The translations under genes and the position numbers were made by a program. Positions 4,682-8,835 of a stretch of 8,835 nt of DNA are shown in pieces (the stretch's first letter is position 1; every line of letters begins with the position of its first letter). Source of the stretch: Sphingobacteriales bacterium (lineage in GTDB: Bacteria; Bacteroidota; Bacteroidia; Chitinophagales; Chitinophagaceae); contig CANJEF010000037.1 of assembly GCA_947472965.1 (NCBI GenBank), positions 1-8,835 on the forward strand, in the 5' to 3' direction. Below the pieces are notes generated by a model. That model made no database searches, was not told the DNA's origin, and worked only from the letters and a program-made list of their open reading frames with translations.

Positions 4682-6592
4682 ATGTCAAAACAACCAGAAA
4701 GCATGATTTTTGAGTATAATGAAGAGTCCATTAAAAGCCTGGATTGGAAAGAGCATATCCGTTTGCGTCCGGGAATGTACATCGGCAAGCTTGGTGATGG
4801 CAGCAGTCAGGATGATGGTATTTATGTGTTGCTTAAGGAAGTGTTCGATAATTGCATCGACGAACACATGATGGGCTATGGTAAGACAATCGAGTTGAAT
4901 TTAGAGGGGAAAGTGGTTACGATTCGAGACTTTGGTCGGGGTATCCCTTTGGGAAAGTTGGTCGATGTTGTCAGCAAAATAAATACGGGTGCAAAATACG
5001 ATAGCAAGGTATTTCAAAAAAGTGTTGGCCTTAATGGAGTCGGTACCAAAGCTGTAAATGCGTTGAGTGAATATTTTAAGGTAACTGCATTTCGTGACGG
5101 CAGGGAACGTTCAGCTGAATTCAAAAGAGGAGAGCTAGTAAAAGACTACAAGGAAACTGCCAGCAAAGAGTCAAATGGAACCTTGGTTTCATTCATCCCT
5201 GATGAAAATATCTTTAGGAATTTTCATTTTATTCCAGACTACATTGAGAAGCAACTTTGGAATTATTGTTATCTCAATGCAGGACTTGTAATTAATTACA
5301 ACGGAAAAAAGTTTGTTAGCAAAAATGGCTTGTTGGATCTCCTTCATCGCTATGCCAATGAAGATGAACTCCGTTATCCTGTTATTCATCTGAAAGGGGA
5401 AGACATTGAAATAGCCCTTTCCCATAACAATGAGTATGGAGAAGATATCTATAGCTTTGTAAACGGACAATATACCACCCAGGGTGGAACACATGTCCTG
5501 GCATTTCGTGAAGCCATCGTAAAAACCATCAGGGATTTTTATAAAAAAGATTATGATACATCTGACATCCGTCAAAGCATAGTTGCAGCTGTCGCTGTAA
5601 GGGTTCAAGAACCGGTTTTTGAATCCCAAACCAAAACAAAGTTGGGTTCACAGTATATTTCTGAGGGTGGACCGTCCATGAAAAATTTCATGTTGGATTT
5701 TCTTGGCAAGGAGCTCAATAACTTCTTGCATAAGAACAATATAGTTGCTGAAGCTCTTAAAAAGCGAATTGAACAAAGTGAAAGGGAACGAAAAGAGTTG
5801 GCTGGTATAAAAAAACTAGCGAATGAGCGGGCAAAAAAGGCAAACCTTCACAATAAAAAATTACGTGATTGCAGAATTCACTTGAATGATGAACCTCCTG
5901 CAAAATTGAGAGAGGAATTCATTGCTAAAAGATTGCAAAGTACCATTTTCATTACCGAAGGTGATTCCGCCAGCGGGTCCATTACAAAATCCCGTGAAGT
6001 TGAAACACAAGCTGTGTTTAGCTTGCGGGGAAAACCATTGAATTCATTTGGCCTAACTAAAAAAGTTGTGTACGAAAATGAGGAGTTCAACCTGCTTCAA
6101 CACGCCTTGAATATTGAGTCTGGCAACGACGATCTCAGATATAATAATATCATTATTGCGACCGATGCTGATGTTGATGGGATGCACATAAGGCTTTTGT
6201 TGATGACCTTTTTCCTGCAGTTCTTTCCGGATCTTGTGAGGGATGGTCATGTTTATATTCTTGAAACTCCACTATTTAGGGTAAGAAATAAACAGGAAAC
6301 AATTTATTGTTACAGTGAAACTGAAAAGCTCGACGCCGTAAAAAAGATTGGCGCAAAAGCAGAAATAACGAGGTTTAAAGGGTTGGGTGAAATATCACCT
6401 GATGAGTTTAAAAATTTTATTGGGGTTGATATGCGTAAAACACCCGTCATACTTGAAGCCCAAATTCATATTCAGCATCTTCTTGAATATTATATGGGTA
6501 AGAATACACAAGAGCGTCAGGATTTCATTGTTTCAAACCTTAAGTTTGAAGCTGATGTAATTATGGATTCAAATTTAAATGTTCAATCATGA
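4682..6592 (+). CDS. parE: DNA topoisomerase IV subunit B (GyrB/ParE type IIA ATPase subunit)
   Basis: This 636-residue protein is the ATPase and TOPRIM subunit of a type IIA topoisomerase; with the A subunit it passes one duplex through another, separating replicated chromosomes. GHKL ATPase motifs: [10 protein letters not shown] at 52-61 (Glu53 catalytic, Asn57 for Mg), DFGRGIP at 83-89, [14 protein letters not shown] at 116-129. The transducer domain follows, with QTKTKLGS at 316-323 containing the ATP-contacting Lys (K318 or K320). TOPRIM motifs: EGDSASG at 426-432, RGKPLN at 449-454, DADVDG at 495-500, FKGLGE at 565-570. Length matches ParE rather than long GyrB proteins with an insertion. 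The second ATPase motif has Phe where most GyrB/ParE proteins have Asn (DNGRGIP), which I believe is a clade trait. A charged helical stretch at about 356-395 links transducer to TOPRIM. The ATG at 4682 is the first in frame near family length. Pairing with a ParC-like A subunit two genes on supports parE over gyrB. Confidence 0.92.
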   Translation: MSKQPESMIFEYNEESIKSLDWKEHIRLRPGMYIGKLGDGSSQDDGIYVLLKEVFDNCIDEHMMGYGKTIELNLEGKVVTIRDFGRGIPLGKLVDVVSKINTGAKYDSKVFQKSVGLNGVGTKAVNALSEYFKVTAFRDGRERSAEFKRGELVKDYKETASKESNGTLVSFIPDENIFRNFHFIPDYIEKQLWNYCYLNAGLVINYNGKKFVSKNGLLDLLHRYANEDELRYPVIHLKGEDIEIALSHNNEYGEDIYSFVNGQYTTQGGTHVLAFREAIVKTIRDFYKKDYDTSDIRQSIVAAVAVRVQEPVFESQTKTKLGSQYISEGGPSMKNFMLDFLGKELNNFLHKNNIVAEALKKRIEQSERERKELAGIKKLANERAKKANLHNKKLRDCRIHLNDEPPAKLREEFIAKRLQSTIFITEGDSASGSITKSREVETQAVFSLRGKPLNSFGLTKKVVYENEEFNLLQHALNIESGNDDLRYNNIIIATDADVDGMHIRLLLMTFFLQFFPDLVRDGHVYILETPLFRVRNKQETIYCYSETEKLDAVKKIGAKAEITRFKGLGEISPDEFKNFIGVDMRKTPVILEAQIHIQHLLEYYMGKNTQERQDFIVSNLKFEADVIMDSNLNVQS

Positions 6593-7416
6593 TACATGTT
6601 GTTTTTAATGAACCAGATTTAGAGGTGATGGCCAAGGCAATTGAACTGGATGAGGAAATCAAAGGACAGATTTCATTAGTGCGAGATGACTATGCCGTTG
6701 GACCACTTGAAAATATATATACCAATGAAGGCATTGATACCAGAAAAAATTGGTGGGGACAGATACTTGAGGGCAGTGAATATCAGGTATTGTTAGAAGA
6801 AGGAGTTGTGAATGATGCAGTCGTTGTAGAAAAATTAAAGGAAGCTCTTAATAATGATCCGAATGAAGAAATTTGGATTTGGGCTGCTCAGAACAAACAT
6901 GACGTTTCAGGCTATTATTGGTTAATGGCGCAGCTTGCTGAATTTCAAGGTAGGGTTATGATTTTGTATCTTAATAACCTTCCTTTCATCAATGAAAAAG
7001 GACATATTTTTTATCCTGAATGGCTTAGCCAAATTCCTTCCCGAGAATTCATAAAGGCAAAAAAGTTGGCACGACCCATTACGACAAGTGAATTTGAAGT
7101 TGATGCAGATGAATGGGAAAAAATTTGCAGAGATGCAAATGGTATTAGACTTTTGGAAGGTGGAAAAAAATTGTTGCCCAAGTCCATTGATTACTATGAT
7201 AATGAGTTGTTGAAATATGTATCGGGTGAATATCAAAAGACCTCAAAAATCATCAATCAGTTCTTGCTTAAAAGTAAGGAAACTACCGGTGATGCATTTC
7301 TTATGTGGAGGATAAAAACATTGGTTTCATCAGGAATTCTTGAGGTTCAAGGTCCGGTTAAATCGATCAGCCATTTTGAGATTAGAAAAGCAACAGCCTC
7401 CAAGGCTGCAGATTAA
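6589..7416 (+). CDS. DUF1835/DUF3658 domain protein in the topoisomerase IV operon
   Basis: This 275-residue protein of unknown function has an N-terminal DUF1835 domain (about 1-135) and a C-terminal DUF3658-like domain (about 150-268). Visible features: [10 protein letters not shown] at the start (a beta strand), RDDYAVGPL at 32-40 (the conserved DDxxVGPL of the family), a Trp pair at 55-56, [19 protein letters not shown] at 95-113, RVMILYLNN at 122-130 (buried strand), and [20 protein letters not shown] at 236-255, resembling a small winged-helix-like end. No signal peptide or membrane segment is present, so it is cytoplasmic. Its ATG overlaps the parE stop (ATGA, 6589-6592), indicating translational coupling, and parC starts 11 bp after its stop. 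Being locked between the two topoisomerase subunits suggests equal expression and perhaps a physical or regulatory link, but no activity can be assigned from sequence. The domain assignment is from recognised motifs, not a search. Confidence 0.85.
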   Translation: MIHVVFNEPDLEVMAKAIELDEEIKGQISLVRDDYAVGPLENIYTNEGIDTRKNWWGQILEGSEYQVLLEEGVVNDAVVVEKLKEALNNDPNEEIWIWAAQNKHDVSGYYWLMAQLAEFQGRVMILYLNNLPFINEKGHIFYPEWLSQIPSREFIKAKKLARPITTSEFEVDADEWEKICRDANGIRLLEGGKKLLPKSIDYYDNELLKYVSGEYQKTSKIINQFLLKSKETTGDAFLMWRIKTLVSSGILEVQGPVKSISHFEIRKATASKAAD

Positions 7417-7427
7417 AAAAAACCAGC

Positions 7428-8835
7428 ATGTCAAAGTTGAAATTCAATGCAGAAAGTGAAGGTGAATCAGGTGTGTCCGGACAGTATAAAAGCTGGTTTC
7501 TTGATTATGCTTCTTATGTAATCCTTGAACGTGCAGTACCTGCTATTGAAGATGGCGTAAAACCTGTGAACAGAAGAATTTTGCATGCCATGAAGGAAAT
7601 GGATGATGGCAGGTTGAATAAGGCGGCTAATATCATTGGACAAACCATGCAATATCACCCCCATGGTGATGCAAGTATTCAGGATGCGTTGGTCAATCTC
7701 GGACAAAAAGACCTGCTTGTTGAGACACAGGGTAACTGGGGAGATGTTCGCACTGGCGATGACGCGGCTGCACCCCGTTATATTGAAGCCAGGTTGAGTA
7801 AATTTGCATTGGAAGTTGCATTTAATGCCAAAACGACTCAATGGCAATTAAGTTATGACGGCAGAAAAAAAGAGCCCATTAATCTGCCAATGAAGTTTCC
7901 GTTGTTGCTTGCCCAAGGTGCAGAAGGTATTGCGGTTGGACTTTCTACTAAAATATTGCCACATAATTTTATTGAATTGATTGAGGCGTCAATCAAAGAA
8001 CTCAAAGGTAAAAAAGTTGAGTTGTACCCCGATTTTCAAACAGGGGGAATTATCGATGTAAGCAATTACAATGATGGCAAACGTGGTGGAAGGATTCGAT
8101 GCAGGGCCCATATTGAAGAGGTTGATAAAAAAACCATCATTATTAAAGATGTTCCATATGGGGTTACAACCTCTCAGTTGATGGATTCAATTGTAAAAGC
8201 AAACGACCAAGGTAAAATAAAAATTAAAAAAGTAACTGATAACACAGCTGCGGACGTTGAAGTATTGATCGAACTTGCTGCAGGCATATCTTCAGATATC
8301 ACAATCGATGCATTGTATGCTTTTACGGATTGTGAAGTAAGCATCGCACCCAATGCCTGCGTTATTGTTGAAAATAAACCATTGTTTCTCGCTGCCTCAG
8401 ATTTGTTAAAAATCTCAGTTGAAAACACCCGAAAATTATTGGGGATGGAGCTTGCCATCAAGCTTTCTGAACTCGAAGAAAAATGGCATTACACCTCGCT
8501 TGAAAAGATCTTTTTTGAAGAAAAAATATATAAAGAGTTAGAAAAAAAACATGCTGATTGGGAAAAGGTACTTTTGGCAATCCAAGATGCATTTCTTCCT
8601 TTCAAGAAAATTTTCAAACGAGAGATTACCCGAGAAGACATTGTTAAGTTAACCGAAAAGCCGGTTCGGAGAATTTATAAACTTGATATTGATGAGTTGA
8701 ATATGCAAATCAGCGGCATTGAAGGCGCTATCAAGCAAACTAAGTCTCATTTGAATAGCCTGACTGAATATGCAATCGAATACTACCAGGGGTTATTGAG
8801 CAAATATGGAAAAGGCCGTGAACGCAAAACAGAGA
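7428..8835 (+). CDS. parC: DNA topoisomerase IV subunit A, N-terminal 469 codons (cut by the window edge)
   Basis: The ATG at 7428 opens a frame that stays open to the right edge, so it is a truncated real gene. It encodes the breakage-reunion subunit that pairs with ParE. Seen in order: QYKSWFLDYASYVILERAVP at 19-38 and EDGVKPVNRRIL at 41-52 (canonical DGLKPVxRR), YHPHGDASIQDALV at 76-89 (helix alpha-4 and quinolone region), QGNWGDVRTGDDAAAPRYIEARLS at 101-124 with catalytic Tyr118 preceded by Arg117, GIAVGLSTKILPHNF at 167-181 with the probable DNA-intercalating Ile176, and DFQTGGIID at 202-210. The coiled-coil arm begins around 340 and returns near 430-460; the C-terminal beta-pinwheel would lie past the edge. 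At the position of E. coli GyrA Ser83 / ParC Ser80 this protein has Ala82, with Asp86 at the acidic partner position. The start lies 11 bp after the DUF1835 gene behind an A8 run, without a Shine-Dalgarno sequence. It could be called GyrA, but gene order and the paired short B subunit favour ParC. Confidence 0.92.
   Translation, partial: MSKLKFNAESEGESGVSGQYKSWFLDYASYVILERAVPAIEDGVKPVNRRILHAMKEMDDGRLNKAANIIGQTMQYHPHGDASIQDALVNLGQKDLLVETQGNWGDVRTGDDAAAPRYIEARLSKFALEVAFNAKTTQWQLSYDGRKKEPINLPMKFPLLLAQGAEGIAVGLSTKILPHNFIELIEASIKELKGKKVELYPDFQTGGIIDVSNYNDGKRGGRIRCRAHIEEVDKKTIIIKDVPYGVTTSQLMDSIVKANDQGKIKIKKVTDNTAADVEVLIELAAGISSDITIDALYAFTDCEVSIAPNACVIVENKPLFLAASDLLKISVENTRKLLGMELAIKLSELEEKWHYTSLEKIFFEEKIYKELEKKHADWEKVLLAIQDAFLPFKKIFKREITREDIVKLTEKPVRRIYKLDIDELNMQISGIEGAIKQTKSHLNSLTEYAIEYYQGLLSKYGKGRERKTE

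Noticed and set aside
5189..5629. 146-codon open frame on the minus strand
   Set aside because: It is antisense to the transducer domain of parE. The Phe/Ile-rich product reflects reading AT-rich codons backwards.
6922..7236. 104-codon open frame on the minus strand
   Set aside because: Antisense shadow of the DUF1835 gene, with no supporting start context or motif.
7415..7422. A8 run between the DUF1835 gene and parC as a slippage or phase-variation site
   Set aside because: It starts within the stop codon and lies mostly in the intergenic gap, so slippage would not alter either protein frame in a useful way.
7467..7847. 126-codon open frame on the minus strand
   Set aside because: It lies wholly inside parC, which has unmistakable catalytic motifs in the plus frame; the antisense translation shows no family features.
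8174..8461. 95-codon open frame on the minus strand
   Set aside because: Antisense to the continuous parC frame; no recognisable domain.
1..8835. Mobile elements, CRISPR arrays, tRNA/rRNA genes, prophage
   Set aside because: No repeated spacers, transposase, integrase, tRNA-like folds or rRNA sequence were seen. The S24 regulator alone does not indicate a prophage.

Overview
The window looks like chromosomal core DNA from a member of the Bacteroidota, most likely a Chitinophagia- or Cytophagia-like lineage. The grounds are: low-GC sequence; gene families and neighbourhoods typical of that phylum (surE - small membrane protein - lpxB; parE - DUF1835 protein - parC; a LuxE-like acyltransferase ending in an IRGCSLL motif); absence of clear Shine-Dalgarno sequences; and perfect matches to the Bacteroidota -7 promoter element TAnnTTTG in three intergenic regions. 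No mobile element, CRISPR array, tRNA or rRNA was seen.

Layout. (1) Positions 1-119, minus strand: the first 39 codons of a lipoprotein that runs off the left edge. It is divergent from (2) 157-1167, plus strand, a LuxE/PaaK-like adenylate-forming acyl-protein synthetase with a TTG start. (3) 1218-1385, plus strand: a 55-residue single-pass membrane protein whose stop codon directly abuts that of lpxB on the other strand. (4) 3632-1386, minus strand: a compact operon of surE (nucleotidase), a 99-residue three-helix membrane protein overlapping surE by 7 bp, and lpxB (lipid A disaccharide synthase). (5) 3775-4530, plus strand: a HTH/S24 regulator of LexA/cI architecture, with a strong palindrome in its own promoter region and two hairpins behind it. 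(6) 4682-8835, plus strand: parE (topoisomerase IV subunit B), a DUF1835/DUF3658 protein whose ATG overlaps the parE stop codon, and parC (subunit A), cut off by the right edge after 469 codons.

How the genes work together. lpxB contributes to lipid A synthesis for the outer membrane. SurE acts in nucleotide turnover and probably shares a transcript with lpxB rather than a pathway. parE and parC encode the two halves of a type IIA topoisomerase that decatenates and relaxes DNA, and the uncharacterised DUF1835 protein is built into that operon. The S24 regulator is separated from parE by a terminator and a fresh promoter, so it is probably an independent, self-regulated gene. The region is largely housekeeping. 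The least understood parts are the DUF1835 protein inside the topoisomerase operon, the self-cleaving-type regulator, and the small membrane proteins.
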